Part shown: positions 16,582 through 24,154 of the stretch, in pieces
How the letters are laid out: each line of letters begins with the position of its first letter
Numbering within the stretch: position 1 is the stretch's first letter
NCBI GenBank assembly: GCA_039589195.1
Contig: JBDHHV010000036.1
Location: 1-55,752, forward strand
Length of the DNA: 55,752 nucleotides
Source of the DNA: JBDHAC01 sp039589195
GTDB lineage: Bacteria; Gemmatimonadota; Gemmatimonadetes; Palauibacterales; Palauibacteraceae
Direction of reading: 5' to 3'
Program-made: the position numbers and the translations under genes
The notes under the pieces: generated by a model
What the model was told of the DNA's origin: nothing
The model's input: only the letters and a program-made list of their open reading frames with translations
Database searches by the model: none

Positions 16582-17507
16582 ACCCCGACCCCGCCCCTGC
16601 TTTCGAGTGGGGTCAGCCGCGCCAGGTAGCCGCCCTCCTCGCCCTCGAAGACCACATCGCAGCTCCAGTCCGCGCGGGCCGCATGTGCGGCGAGCGTGCT
16701 CATGTCCACATACAGCTCGCGAAACGGCGCGCCACGGCGCTCATGGTACTCGAGCTCGATCCACGCCTCTCCGGCATAGCCGGCGTCCGTGGCGGGCCAG
16801 CGCGCTGCGTCGCGTGGGTCGGGCTCGCCCACGACGATCGCCTCGCCCGAATCCACGAGCAGCTGTCCACCGGGTTCCACGAGCCCGTGCGCGTGCGCGA
16901 AGAAGCCGTCGAGCCCATCCAGGGTCCCCACCGGCCCGATCCCGTTCATGAGCATCAGCACGGTATCGAAGCGGTCATCGGCCCAGGTCTTGAAATCCGC
17001 CTGTACCCGCCGTCGGACGCCGAGCGCACGCTGGATCTCGATCAGCTCCGGCAGGATCTCCAGCGCGGTAACATCGATACCACGCGCCTGCAGATCGAGT
17101 GAGTGGATTCCCGTGCCCGCGCCCACGTCCAGCGTCCGGCCACGACACAGGTCGAGCGCATACGCTTCGAACGGAAAAAAGTCCGCCGGCCCGCGGAAGA
17201 ACAAAGCGGCCCGCAGCTCGTCCATCTCACCGAGGCTGCTCCGTAGCGTGAGCGTCGCCGTCTCGAAGCCCGCGTGGTAGTCGGACAGCGCGAGCGCGTA
17301 CGGCGCGAGCGCCGGGAGCTGCGGGACGGTATCACCGAATTCCCTCGTCGCGTGCACGCGTAAGGATACGGGGCGGTCCGGGGCGCCCGACAGCCTCTTG
17401 CGTGCCACCACGGCACGGACCTGTTTGACTCCCGGGTGCCGCCAATAGGACGCAGCAAACGAAGGGCGTGGCAACCACCGATCGGTACACGGTCTGGAGA
17501 GTGACAT
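16578..17507 (-). CDS. Class I SAM-dependent methyltransferase
   Basis: The frame has 309 codons from ATG 17507. Motif I is GRTLDVGAGTGIHSLDL, then the acidic post-I region VTALEILPELIEIQRAL, and motif IV-like FDTVLMLMNGIGPVG with GLVEPGGQLLVDSGEA. The annotated ATG coincides with the start of the divergent gene, and the first 45-50 residues look unconserved. A GTG further in, near 17360, could be the real start. It probably methylates a small molecule. Its stop overlaps the M14 peptidase start. Confidence 0.82.
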   Translation of the reverse strand: MSLSRPCTDRWLPRPSFAASYWRHPGVKQVRAVVARKRLSGAPDRPVSLRVHATREFGDTVPQLPALAPYALALSDYHAGFETATLTLRSSLGEMDELRAALFFRGPADFFPFEAYALDLCRGRTLDVGAGTGIHSLDLQARGIDVTALEILPELIEIQRALGVRRRVQADFKTWADDRFDTVLMLMNGIGPVGTLDGLDGFFAHAHGLVEPGGQLLVDSGEAIVVGEPDPRDAARWPATDAGYAGEAWIELEYHERRGAPFRELYVDMSTLAAHAARADWSCDVVFEGEEGGYLARLTPLESRGGVGV

Positions 17508-17985
17508 GGATCGGCGCGACTACATCATGCGGCTCATCGAACAGGTAGGGCAGGCGCTCATCGCTTTGCGACGCCGAATCCTGGCGCGTGAAGCGACCGC
17601 CACCGAAACGCGGGAGGAGTTGCGGGCCGCGGCGCGAGCCGGTGGGCTGGACTTCGATCTCGCACGAGCGATGACCTCGGAGACACTTCTGATGATGGTC
17701 GCGCCCGGGGGCGAGGTCGATCCAGGTCGGTGCTGGCTGTTGGCCGAGATGTTCTACCTCGAAGGAGTCGAGGCCGAGCTAACCGGTCGGGTGGTCGAGG
17801 CACGCGACAGCCTGCAGAGGGCAGCGTTCCTGTTTGGCATGCTTCAGCCCATCGCCGGCAACCTGGTGGGGCTACCGGAGGCGACACCCCGGATCGAGGA
17901 GATCGAGCGGCGGCTGACCGGCTTGCCACGGGCGCGCCGCCGTATCGTCACCACCCTCGCGGCGAGGGCCATATTCCGCCGCTGA
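17506..17985 (+). CDS. Helical hypothetical protein, DUF6483-like
   Basis: 159 residues. RBS GGAG lies 5 bases before the ATG. It begins MDRRDYIMRLIEQVGQALIALRRRILA and continues with Arg/Ala/Glu-rich helices, including EVDPGRCWLLAEMFYLEG and AARDSLQRAAFLFGML-like segments suggesting TPR-like helices. It resembles the DUF6483 proteins that start with DYI..IEQ.G..L. No catalytic motif is visible. It is divergent from the methyltransferase gene. Confidence 0.65.
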   Translation: MDRRDYIMRLIEQVGQALIALRRRILAREATATETREELRAAARAGGLDFDLARAMTSETLLMMVAPGGEVDPGRCWLLAEMFYLEGVEAELTGRVVEARDSLQRAAFLFGMLQPIAGNLVGLPEATPRIEEIERRLTGLPRARRRIVTTLAARAIFRR

Positions 17986-18028
17986 CCCCGGTGTTCCGCC
18001 GCCGAGCCCGGTGTTCCGCTGCTGAGCC
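17981..18028 (+). repeat. Short tandem repeat, 20-bp unit, about 2.4 copies
   Basis: Units at 17981-18000 and 18001-18020 differ at few positions (core CCCGGTGTTCCGC), with a partial third unit at 18021-18028. The array starts at the stop codon of the DUF6483-like gene. It may be a replication-slippage product. Confidence 0.6.
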
Positions 18029-18033
18029 TCGGG

Positions 18034-19149
18034 CTACAGTACGATTCCCAGGAGGATGATGGCGGCCGCCGGGACCAGTAGCCCACCGAAGAACTCGAAC
18101 AGATCCTCCATCGCCTCCAGGATGTGACCAAGCACCCGCTGCTCCTCCAGGGTGAGCGACTCGCCGCCCGCGCCCAGGATCTCGCGATTCTCGGGATCAC
18201 CGGTGGCCGTGGCGAACAGCGCCCCATTCACGCGAAACTCGGCCGAGAACTCGGCGTCGCTCCCCGTGATATCGATCTGGATCGATTCGTCGCCATGGCG
18301 TACAAAGACCCGGATCTCTCCCGAGCCGCTTCCTTCCGTCTCCATCCCGGAAACCGAGACATCCACCTCGAAGCCACGCGAAGCGATCTCCAGGTGTACA
18401 CCCAGGTCGAAGGTCTGCTGGATGCCGCTGGCGCCCGAGATGTCGAGCTCGAAATCGAGCCGGTGCTCGGCATCGCGGATATACCCATCGACGTCGATGA
18501 TCCCGGATGTGTCATCGCTCTCCAGGCTGACCGAGTACTCGAGGTACGTCTCTCCCCCGGATAAGACGCTCAACCTCAACGCGATTCCGGCTGTCGAGTC
18601 TCCCTCGTCGACCAGGTCCGCGTGCCCGATCTCCTGCTCGAGCAGCGGCTCGCCGCTGATCGGGTTCACGCCGTAGAGGATGAAGCGGACACCGTTCGAA
18701 GGAGCATCCGTCCGCGCGGGGTCGGGCGTGTAATCGCCCGTCGCCGGATCGATCACGAACGTCGTACCGCGTGCTCCCGGGGAGATCACCGGAATGCTGC
18801 TGACGGCTACCGCGAGGCGACGCGCGGCCGAGAGGGTCGCGTCGCTCCCCAGAGCGGCTCCTCCGATCTCCGCGCGGGCGAGAGCTTCCCAACCGGGAGC
18901 GACCGCGGGGGTCACGCCACCGAGGTTGAAGCGAAGACCGAGCGCCTCGAAGCTCTGCCAAGCCGGAGTCGTGAACACCGCATCCATGGCATTCAGATTC
19001 GCGTCTACCGCCGCGGCATCGAACTCGCCTCCGCCTCCGGGCCCGGTCGGGTCGTCCGAGCACGCGCCGGCCATCGCCGTCGCGAGCGCGAGCGCCAGGC
19101 AGCGTGCTGGAAACGCGCCACGTTGCGTGCGGCCGTTCCACGTCATCAT
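18034..19149 (-). CDS. Outer-envelope lipoprotein with beta-rich repeats
   Basis: 371 residues. Signal peptide ALALATAMAGAC gives acylated Cys30, followed by SDDPTGPGGGG, a mature end often seen in Gemmatimonadota lipoproteins. The middle (about 150-320) is rich in alternating hydrophobic/polar strands such as RLDFELDISGASG and FEVDVSVSGMETEGSGSG, suggesting a beta sandwich or barrel. The C-terminus FFGGLLVPAAAIILLGIVL is an unusual hydrophobic tail. ATG 19149 overlaps the stop of the Spy-like gene, so it is the last gene of the sigma-factor operon. Function unknown; it may be the envelope protein the regulator responds to. Confidence 0.7.
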   Translation of the reverse strand: MMTWNGRTQRGAFPARCLALALATAMAGACSDDPTGPGGGGEFDAAAVDANLNAMDAVFTTPAWQSFEALGLRFNLGGVTPAVAPGWEALARAEIGGAALGSDATLSAARRLAVAVSSIPVISPGARGTTFVIDPATGDYTPDPARTDAPSNGVRFILYGVNPISGEPLLEQEIGHADLVDEGDSTAGIALRLSVLSGGETYLEYSVSLESDDTSGIIDVDGYIRDAEHRLDFELDISGASGIQQTFDLGVHLEIASRGFEVDVSVSGMETEGSGSGEIRVFVRHGDESIQIDITGSDAEFSAEFRVNGALFATATGDPENREILGAGGESLTLEEQRVLGHILEAMEDLFEFFGGLLVPAAAIILLGIVL

Positions 19150-19598
19150 CGGTCTCCTCTCAACGAACGAAGCCGGTCCTGCTGCTCCGGCGTCAGGATG
19201 TTCTTAATCGTGATCAGGAGAGCCAGCTGAGCCCGCTTGATCATGCGCTCGGTCGTGAGGACCACGTCCACCTGTTCCAGTGCGGCAGCCTCATCCACCC
19301 GCGGCTGGTCCAGCAGCTCTATCAGCGTCTGCGAGGCCTCCAGCATGTCCCATTCGAGATCCACGACGTTGCGCTGCAACTCGCGGATCGACTCCGAGAT
19401 CCTGGTCCATTGCTCGCGCGTCAGACCGATCGCCTGTCGGTTCTGCATCACCAGCTCGGGCGCGAACAACGTCCGGGCGATCTGGTCCTCTCCGCGCGAT
19501 TCGACCTGGTATTCTGCCTGCGATTCTTGGGCCGGCGCCGGCGCGACGAAGAGCACCGTCAGGAGCAACCCAAGCGGCCACTTGCGGTTATGGATCAT
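19146..19598 (-). CDS. Spy/CpxP-like periplasmic protein
   Basis: 150 residues from ATG 19598 (GAAGGA upstream, overlap with the anti-sigma-like stop). Signal peptide KWPLGLLLTVLFVAPAPAQ, then an all-helical mature part with paired LTxxQ-type motifs, IGLTREQWTRI and ILTPEQQDRLRSLR. This matches the Spy/CpxP/ZraP group of periplasmic chaperones and stress or metal sensors. Its place after a sigma/anti-sigma pair suggests it reports envelope damage to the anti-sigma factor, which is inference. Confidence 0.78.
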   Translation of the reverse strand: MIHNRKWPLGLLLTVLFVAPAPAQESQAEYQVESRGEDQIARTLFAPELVMQNRQAIGLTREQWTRISESIRELQRNVVDLEWDMLEASQTLIELLDQPRVDEAAALEQVDVVLTTERMIKRAQLALLITIKNILTPEQQDRLRSLRGDR

Positions 19599-20047
19599 GA
19601 TGGAATCCTTCCGGGGTCCTCTCGCTGGATATCGTCGGTGCGGCCACGTCGTGCGGGGGTTTCCGGCGCGCTGGGTGGCACGCGTCGGCCGATCGCGGGG
19701 ATGCCGCGCCAGGCTCGGGCTCGAGGCCGCTCGAGCAGAAAGTCCGTCGGCGAGCGCCACATGGTCGAGGTGCGTTGGAGCTCCACGGCGAGGCTCCCGG
19801 TTTCGCCACCGGGCGTCAGGAGCCGGCCGAGTCGCGGTCCGGCCAGCGCGAGCAGCAGAACCAGGGCGACCGCGACCGCGAATCCGGGGGCCCCGACACG
19901 CGGCCGGCCCGCGAGCCGCTGGGCCCGGCGGCGATTCATGACGTGCTCGAACGAGGGGGCGGCGCGGCGCTCCTCCTCACGGAGACGCTCGAATGCCTGT
20001 CGGAGCCGTCCTTCCTCGTCCATCGCGCTTCCCTTTTCGTCGCTCAC
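19595..20047 (-). CDS. Putative anti-sigma factor, single-span
   Basis: 150 residues from GTG 20047, overlapping the sigma stop as GTGA. The cytosolic N-terminal helix region (RLRQAFERLREEERRAAPSF) is followed by a helix AVAVALVLLLALAGPRLG and a periplasmic tail of about 70 residues rich in Arg and Pro. Topology and position are those of an anti-sigma factor, but no HxxxCxxC zinc motif is present. It should hold the ECF sigma factor inactive until an envelope signal arrives. Confidence 0.65.
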   Translation of the reverse strand: MSDEKGSAMDEEGRLRQAFERLREEERRAAPSFEHVMNRRRAQRLAGRPRVGAPGFAVAVALVLLLALAGPRLGRLLTPGGETGSLAVELQRTSTMWRSPTDFLLERPRARAWRGIPAIGRRVPPSAPETPARRGRTDDIQREDPGRIPS

Positions 20048-20607
20048 GGTCCCGGCTCGCCCGGTGCGAGCATGCCTCGGAGACGCTTCTTGCCCCTCTC
20101 GTAATGCGTGCGGGCTGTACCCACCGAGGTCCCCATCACGGTCGCCGCCTCCTCGATCGTCATGTTCTGATAGAAGACCAGGTGCAGCACCTGGCGTTGC
20201 CGGGTCGACAGCCGCCCCAGCGCGGTGGTCACGCGAGCCGACTCCTCGGACCGCAGGACCGCGTGTGAAGGATCCTCCCCGTCCTCCCCGGCCCTCGAGT
20301 CACCACCGGCCGCCCATGCGGCCGCCCACCGCAGGCGCCGCCTCCGCCTTCTCTCCTGCGCGGTCCGGCGAATCACACCGAACAGGAAGGTGCGAAGACT
20401 GGAGCGTCCCTCGAATCGCGCACGCCCGTCGAGCAGCTTCAGATAGGCGTCCTGGAGGACGTCGGCCGCCTCGGCCTCGTCTCCCCGGCAGCAACTGAGT
20501 GCCCACCCGAAGCTCGCCTGGTGGTGCCGCGGCAGCTCCTTTTCCAGCCCGGCCTCGGCTCGAGAGCGGGTCTCCCCTCGCGAGTCCTGTCCCGGTTCGG
20601 CTGTCAT
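20044..20607 (-). CDS. ECF (sigma-70 family) RNA polymerase sigma factor
   Basis: 187 residues from ATG 20607; a longer frame with 138 extra residues is out of character and discounted. Region 2 reads CRGDEAEAADVLQDAYLKLL, followed by FLFGVIRRTAQERRRRRRLR. Region 4 is LGRLSTRQRQVLHLVFYQNM with TIEEAATVMGTSVGTARTHY, the helix-turn-helix that reads the -35 box. It directs transcription of a small regulon, probably including its own operon with the anti-sigma-like, Spy-like and lipoprotein genes. All four are linked by 4-base overlaps. Confidence 0.92.
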   Translation of the reverse strand: MTAEPGQDSRGETRSRAEAGLEKELPRHHQASFGWALSCCRGDEAEAADVLQDAYLKLLDGRARFEGRSSLRTFLFGVIRRTAQERRRRRRLRWAAAWAAGGDSRAGEDGEDPSHAVLRSEESARVTTALGRLSTRQRQVLHLVFYQNMTIEEAATVMGTSVGTARTHYERGKKRLRGMLAPGEPGP

Positions 20608-20746
20608 GACGCTCGGTCGAAGTTCATCCCGCGGCTCTCCGCCCAAAGGAACGGCTCCGGAGGAACGGCCCCGATCAAACGACGCGCCATGTGTGTGTGT
20701 CGTCACGGGCGTCGCTATATGACACCCGGGCAAGCTCCGGGGCCGA

Positions 20747-21205
20747 TCAGACGGCGTCGGGGTCGCCGGCGTTGCGAGCGGAGGAGCACTGCTCGTAGGC
20801 CTGACGCTCGAACCCGTTGCCGCGGTAGGCGCCTCTGCCACGGATCGCCGCCCAAGCGCTGCTCGACAGATAGGCGGGTATGAAGAGTGGGCCCCAGCGC
20901 TCGCATTGACGGACGTGCACTCTCTCGTGAGCGCGTGTTCCCTCCAGGTCCGCTTCGCTGCGACCGAGCACGACGTGCCCCAGCGTGAGCGCTCTTGCTC
21001 CACCCGGGATGGGAACCGCAATCCGTAGAAGGAGTGAAATCAGACCACCGGAAGCCTCGATGGCTCCCGCCCGAAGGTACAATCCACCGCCCGTCAGCAC
21101 GCCCAGCATCGCGAAGATGACGCCGAGTGCGGTGGTCGGTGAGGCCCAGGCATAGCACAGGACCCGCACGAGCGAGGACCGTTGGTGGCCGCCGAGACGC
21201 ATCAT
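20747..21205 (-). CDS. Membrane protein with HExxH motif
   Basis: 152 residues, GGAG before ATG 21205. Two hydrophobic segments (around 18-45 and 50-66), then LTLGHVVLGRSEADLEGTRA followed by HERVHVRQCERWGPLF, in which HERVH fits a zinc-metallopeptidase HExxH. The region after it (FIPAYLSSSAWAAIRGRGAY, then GNGFERQAYE) gives an extra Glu that could be the third ligand. This is a widespread uncharacterised bacterial family. The gene stands just upstream of the sigma operon in the same direction, with 139 bases between. Confidence 0.65.
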   Translation of the reverse strand: MMRLGGHQRSSLVRVLCYAWASPTTALGVIFAMLGVLTGGGLYLRAGAIEASGGLISLLLRIAVPIPGGARALTLGHVVLGRSEADLEGTRAHERVHVRQCERWGPLFIPAYLSSSAWAAIRGRGAYRGNGFERQAYEQCSSARNAGDPDAV

Positions 21206-21236
21206 ATGTCGGCTCCGGTCGGCGATCGGGTTTCAG

Positions 21237-21527
21237 TCAGAGATCGTCGGCAAGCTTGTCTTGCAGATGGTCCGAATCGATCCCGATCACCTCTATCACT
21301 TTGCTGCGGGATCGTTCGCCGCGGGTGATGCGGATCTCGGATCGCGAAACGTCGAGGGCTCGTGAGAGGAACGCGATCAGCGCCGCGTTGGCCGCCCCCT
21401 CGACCGGGGGGGCGGTGAGACGGATCTTGATCCCATCGCCATATGACCCCGCGACCTCATTCCGGGATGCACGGGGTTGTACACGAACCGTGAAGCGCAC
21501 CCCGTCTCCGACCCGTTCGATCTTCAC
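21237..21527 (-). CDS. DUF167 / YggU family protein
   Basis: 96 residues from GTG 21527. VRVQPRASRNEVAG, IKIRLTAPPVEGAANAALI, and ITRGERSRSKVIEVIG are the three blocks that define YggU/DUF167, a small alpha/beta fold of unknown function found across bacteria and eukaryotes. It is 27 bases from the end of the upstream gene and may be co-transcribed with it. Confidence 0.92.
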   Translation of the reverse strand: MKIERVGDGVRFTVRVQPRASRNEVAGSYGDGIKIRLTAPPVEGAANAALIAFLSRALDVSRSEIRITRGERSRSKVIEVIGIDSDHLQDKLADDL

Positions 21528-21554
21528 GGACTCAGACGGAGCCTGGGCTGTGTG

Positions 21555-22127
21555 TCAGAGGCTGGCCAGAGGCTCCAGACCATGCGCGACGCACATGTGG
21601 GTCAGCTCCCGACCGTCGTCGTATCGCACCGTGATGTGGCCGAGACCCCAATCTGCCTCGGGATCGAGCCCCACGACGGTTCCCGGGTTGCCCCACGGAT
21701 CCGCGACACGCTCGCCCACATCGAACTCGACCTCCACCAGGGCCTCGTGTAGTCCTCCGCGCGGCGCACCGGCCATCGCCGGGTCCAGGTCGGGCTCCTC
21801 GAGAACGACCCCGCCGTCGGACGCGATCGAGTAGGCTTCGCCCGCCTCTCCCACGACACGGGCGGACATACTGGCAGCCAGCTGTATCATCTTGGTGACC
21901 AGTGCCTGGTCGGGATTCTTGGTGAACACACTTCCCTGCGACCAGTCGAGCCACGGCTCCACGAGGGTCGACTCGCCGGACCACCGAACGAAATGCGGCC
22001 CCATGCTCCCAACGAGCTCGAGATCGGGATCGGCCTGCACGACCTCCAGCCACTCCTCCGGCTCGATCGGCAGACTCGCCCCGTTCACCCCGCAATCCGC
22101 CCGCGTGATTCGCAAATCGTAACCCAT
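21555..22127 (-). CDS. Hypothetical protein of the MGYDLxITRA type
   Basis: 190 residues from ATG 22127 with GGGAGG upstream; the longer frame lacks support. It opens MGYDLRITRADCGVNG, then EPEEWLEVVQADPDLELVGS with a conserved Trp/Asp pattern, a start seen in a group of small uncharacterised bacterial proteins. The C-terminal part (EVEFDVGERVADPWGNPGTV) looks like a small SH3-like beta domain. It is soluble, with no signal peptide. Function unknown. Confidence 0.7.
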   Translation of the reverse strand: MGYDLRITRADCGVNGASLPIEPEEWLEVVQADPDLELVGSMGPHFVRWSGESTLVEPWLDWSQGSVFTKNPDQALVTKMIQLAASMSARVVGEAGEAYSIASDGGVVLEEPDLDPAMAGAPRGGLHEALVEVEFDVGERVADPWGNPGTVVGLDPEADWGLGHITVRYDDGRELTHMCVAHGLEPLASL

Positions 22128-22289
22128 AGGCTGCCTCCCACACCCTTTCCACACCCCGAGGAACGACGTGGCGAATGCCCCCCGTCGGGGAGTCGATGGA
22201 GCAAGCGGCATGCCGGGGGAGAAGCTGCATGGGACGTGGAGTCGCCGGAGGGAGAGCCAGCATGGAGGGGAGGCGCCGCGGTCGGGGCT

Positions 22290-22496
22290 TCAGCCGCTCC
22301 TCCACTTCATGTACTCGAACACGGATCGGCATCGGTGGCAGTAGTATTGACTCGTGGAGAGCGCCGACCCGAAGGACGCGAACTGCTGCGTGTCGGTTCC
22401 CCCGCAAAACGGGCACTCGGCCGCGTCGGGCAGCTCCTGGTTGGGCCGCACCTCCGGATCTACCGGGGTGGGTATACCTGGTTCGTCGGGTCGCAT
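22290..22496 (-). CDS. PaaD zinc-ribbon subunit (separate polypeptide)
   Basis: 68 residues from ATG 22496, 7 bases after the paaC stop. It contains CPFCGGTDTQQFASFGSALS and YYCHRCRSVFEYMK, the C-terminal four-cysteine ribbon of PaaD proteins. In typical PaaD it is fused to the MIP18 domain; here it is a stand-alone gene and the MIP18 part is encoded at 23648-24154. It probably acts with that protein in iron or cofactor assembly of the PaaABC epoxidase. A longer frame through paaC is shadow. Confidence 0.82.
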   Translation of the reverse strand: MRPDEPGIPTPVDPEVRPNQELPDAAECPFCGGTDTQQFASFGSALSTSQYYCHRCRSVFEYMKWRSG

Positions 22497-22503
22497 CGCT
22501 CGG

Positions 22504-23337
22504 TCAATCCATGAGAAGTGCGCGGTTCCGATCTCCGCGCACGCGGGCGAGCGTGTCCGCGTCGGGTCCGCCCTCCGCGCCACGTCTTCGCTCGGCACTC
22601 CAGCCGGTCCAGTCGTCGTCGATCGAGCTGACCCAACGGCCCGAGTCTCGCTCCGCCAGCGCGAGGCCGGCCGCGTCGATGACGGGACCGATGCGATCGA
22701 GCCATCGGGCTCGGAGCTCATCCGGCCGGCTCGATGTCACCCCAATCTCGGCGAGGGCGTTTCCAAGCGGGTCGTCGGTCGGACCGAACGAGCGCATACA
22801 AGCCTGCCAGGCCGAGCCGAGCGCGTCGCGGAGCGCCTCTCGCCCGGCGTCGGTGGTCGCCAGTCGCGACACCCAGCCACGGGCGTGCTCGAAGTGAAAC
22901 CGCTCCTCGTCCAGCAGCTTGCGAGCTTTGTAGTGAATCGGCTCGAAGCGGCTCGACTCCATCGCCTCGAATTGTACGGACAGCGCGGTGTCGAGCAGGA
23001 GGTTGAGCGCGATCAACTCCTGCCACGACTCGACGGGTGCATCGAGCAGCTCGGAGCTATGGTATTGTTCCGTCTCGCGTTCGTGCTCCAGCTCGCCGGG
23101 GTCCAGGGCGAAATCCTTGAGCATCGCGTACACGATGCGCCCGTGGCCCCATTCGTCCTGCGCCATTGCAGAACAGGCGATCCCGGCTTCGACCGAGGGT
23201 GCCCCGAGGATCCAGTCCGAGTAGTGGATCCCGAGCAGGCGCTTGTTGTCCGCCAGGGTCAGCAGGAGGTCTCGCAGGTGATCGTGTACCTCGGCCGGGA
23301 GATCCGCCGCCGTCGGAAAACCGGTTCGCTCGTTCAT
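22504..23337 (-). CDS. paaC: 1,2-phenylacetyl-CoA epoxidase subunit PaaC
   Basis: 277 residues; ATG 23337 overlaps the paaB stop (ATGA). The ferritin-like helical fold shows LLTLADNKRLLGIHYSDWIL, AMAQDEWGHGRIVYAMLKDF and KLLDEERFHFEHARGW, matching PaaC, the structural partner of catalytic PaaA. Together they epoxidise the ring of phenylacetyl-CoA in the aerobic phenylacetate pathway. Length is usual for the family (about 250). Confidence 0.95.
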   Translation of the reverse strand: MNERTGFPTAADLPAEVHDHLRDLLLTLADNKRLLGIHYSDWILGAPSVEAGIACSAMAQDEWGHGRIVYAMLKDFALDPGELEHERETEQYHSSELLDAPVESWQELIALNLLLDTALSVQFEAMESSRFEPIHYKARKLLDEERFHFEHARGWVSRLATTDAGREALRDALGSAWQACMRSFGPTDDPLGNALAEIGVTSSRPDELRARWLDRIGPVIDAAGLALAERDSGRWVSSIDDDWTGWSAERRRGAEGGPDADTLARVRGDRNRALLMD

Positions 23338-23648
23338 GGTTTCTCTTCGTTCACGGCGTGACCGTAGGCGGGCACACCTACCTCGTCCGCGACGGAACCC
23401 TCACCCACCGGTGGCGCACCACCGAGCGTGAAGGGGGCCTGGGCCCGGTTCACCGCTTCGAACGCATCGCGCGGAGCTACCGCCATCTCGAACCACTTCT
23501 GCTCATCGTACGTCTGCCAGGCGTACACCCTGGCCAGATCCGGGTTGGGCGCGGTCACCGAGCCGATATGCTGGAAGGGATCGGCGCGGTCCTTCCGGGC
23601 GAAGACTTCGTAGATGCGCTCGTCCGTGATGGAGAGTTCATTCGCCAT
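23334..23648 (-). CDS. paaB: 1,2-phenylacetyl-CoA epoxidase subunit PaaB
   Basis: 104 residues from ATG 23648, overlapping the paaD stop as TGATG; a 27-residue extension upstream is discounted. IYEVFARKDRADPFQHIGSV, ARVYAWQTYDEQKWFEMAVA are conserved PaaB features. PaaB is a small subunit that bridges PaaAC heterodimers in the epoxidase. The C-terminal tail is slightly longer and Pro/Gly-rich. Confidence 0.94.
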   Translation of the reverse strand: MANELSITDERIYEVFARKDRADPFQHIGSVTAPNPDLARVYAWQTYDEQKWFEMAVAPRDAFEAVNRAQAPFTLGGAPPVGEGSVADEVGVPAYGHAVNEEKP

Positions 23649-24154
23649 CAGACTGACACTCCCGCGCGTCGCATGATCTCGCGACCACGCTCGCTGATAC
23701 GGTCCGTCGTCCAGGGTGGATCCCACACCGTCTCGATGTCCACCCGAGTCACCCCCGGTTCACCCAGCAGGCGTTCGCGCACGTCCCACTTGATGAAGTC
23801 CATGCAAGGGCAGGCGGTAGCCGTGAAGCTGAGGGAGACGGCTACCGCACCGGTCTCCTCGTCCGCCTCGACACCATACACGAGCCCGAGGTCGACGAGC
23901 GAGATCGGGAATTCCGGATCGGATACCTCGTAGAGGGCCCGATGGGCCGCTTCCGTGAGGTCGACCGGTGGCGCGGCGAACGCCGGAGGGTCGGGCAGTT
24001 TCATCCCGCCTCCCTGCGTCTCACGCAGGACGGCCGCGAAGTTCATCCCATCCTCGTACCGCACTCGTCGGCCGGAACCGACGATCGGCAACGCCGAGCC
24101 GGTTTCGCGTCCCGCGGCGACGCCGGTCGAGCCCGAGGCGTCGGACTCATCCAT
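23648..24154 (-). CDS. paaD: PaaD-like MIP18/DUF59 protein
   Basis: 168 residues from ATG 24154, overlapping the SMP-30-like stop (TGATG). The N-terminal 60 residues are low-complexity. The MIP18 fold follows: ALYEVSDPEFPISLVDLGLV, then SLSFTATACPCMDFIKWDVR with the conserved Cys, and VDIETVWDPPWTTDRIS. In PaaD this domain is needed for maturation of the PaaA di-iron site. It lacks the usual C-terminal zinc ribbon, which is encoded separately at 22290-22496. Confidence 0.88.
   Translation of the reverse strand: MDESDASGSTGVAAGRETGSALPIVGSGRRVRYEDGMNFAAVLRETQGGGMKLPDPPAFAAPPVDLTEAAHRALYEVSDPEFPISLVDLGLVYGVEADEETGAVAVSLSFTATACPCMDFIKWDVRERLLGEPGVTRVDIETVWDPPWTTDRISERGREIMRRAGVSV

Noticed and set aside
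20608..21021. N-terminal extension of the sigma factor
   Set aside because: Disordered composition, overlaps the HExxH gene on the same strand in another frame, and real sigma homology starts after ATG 20607.
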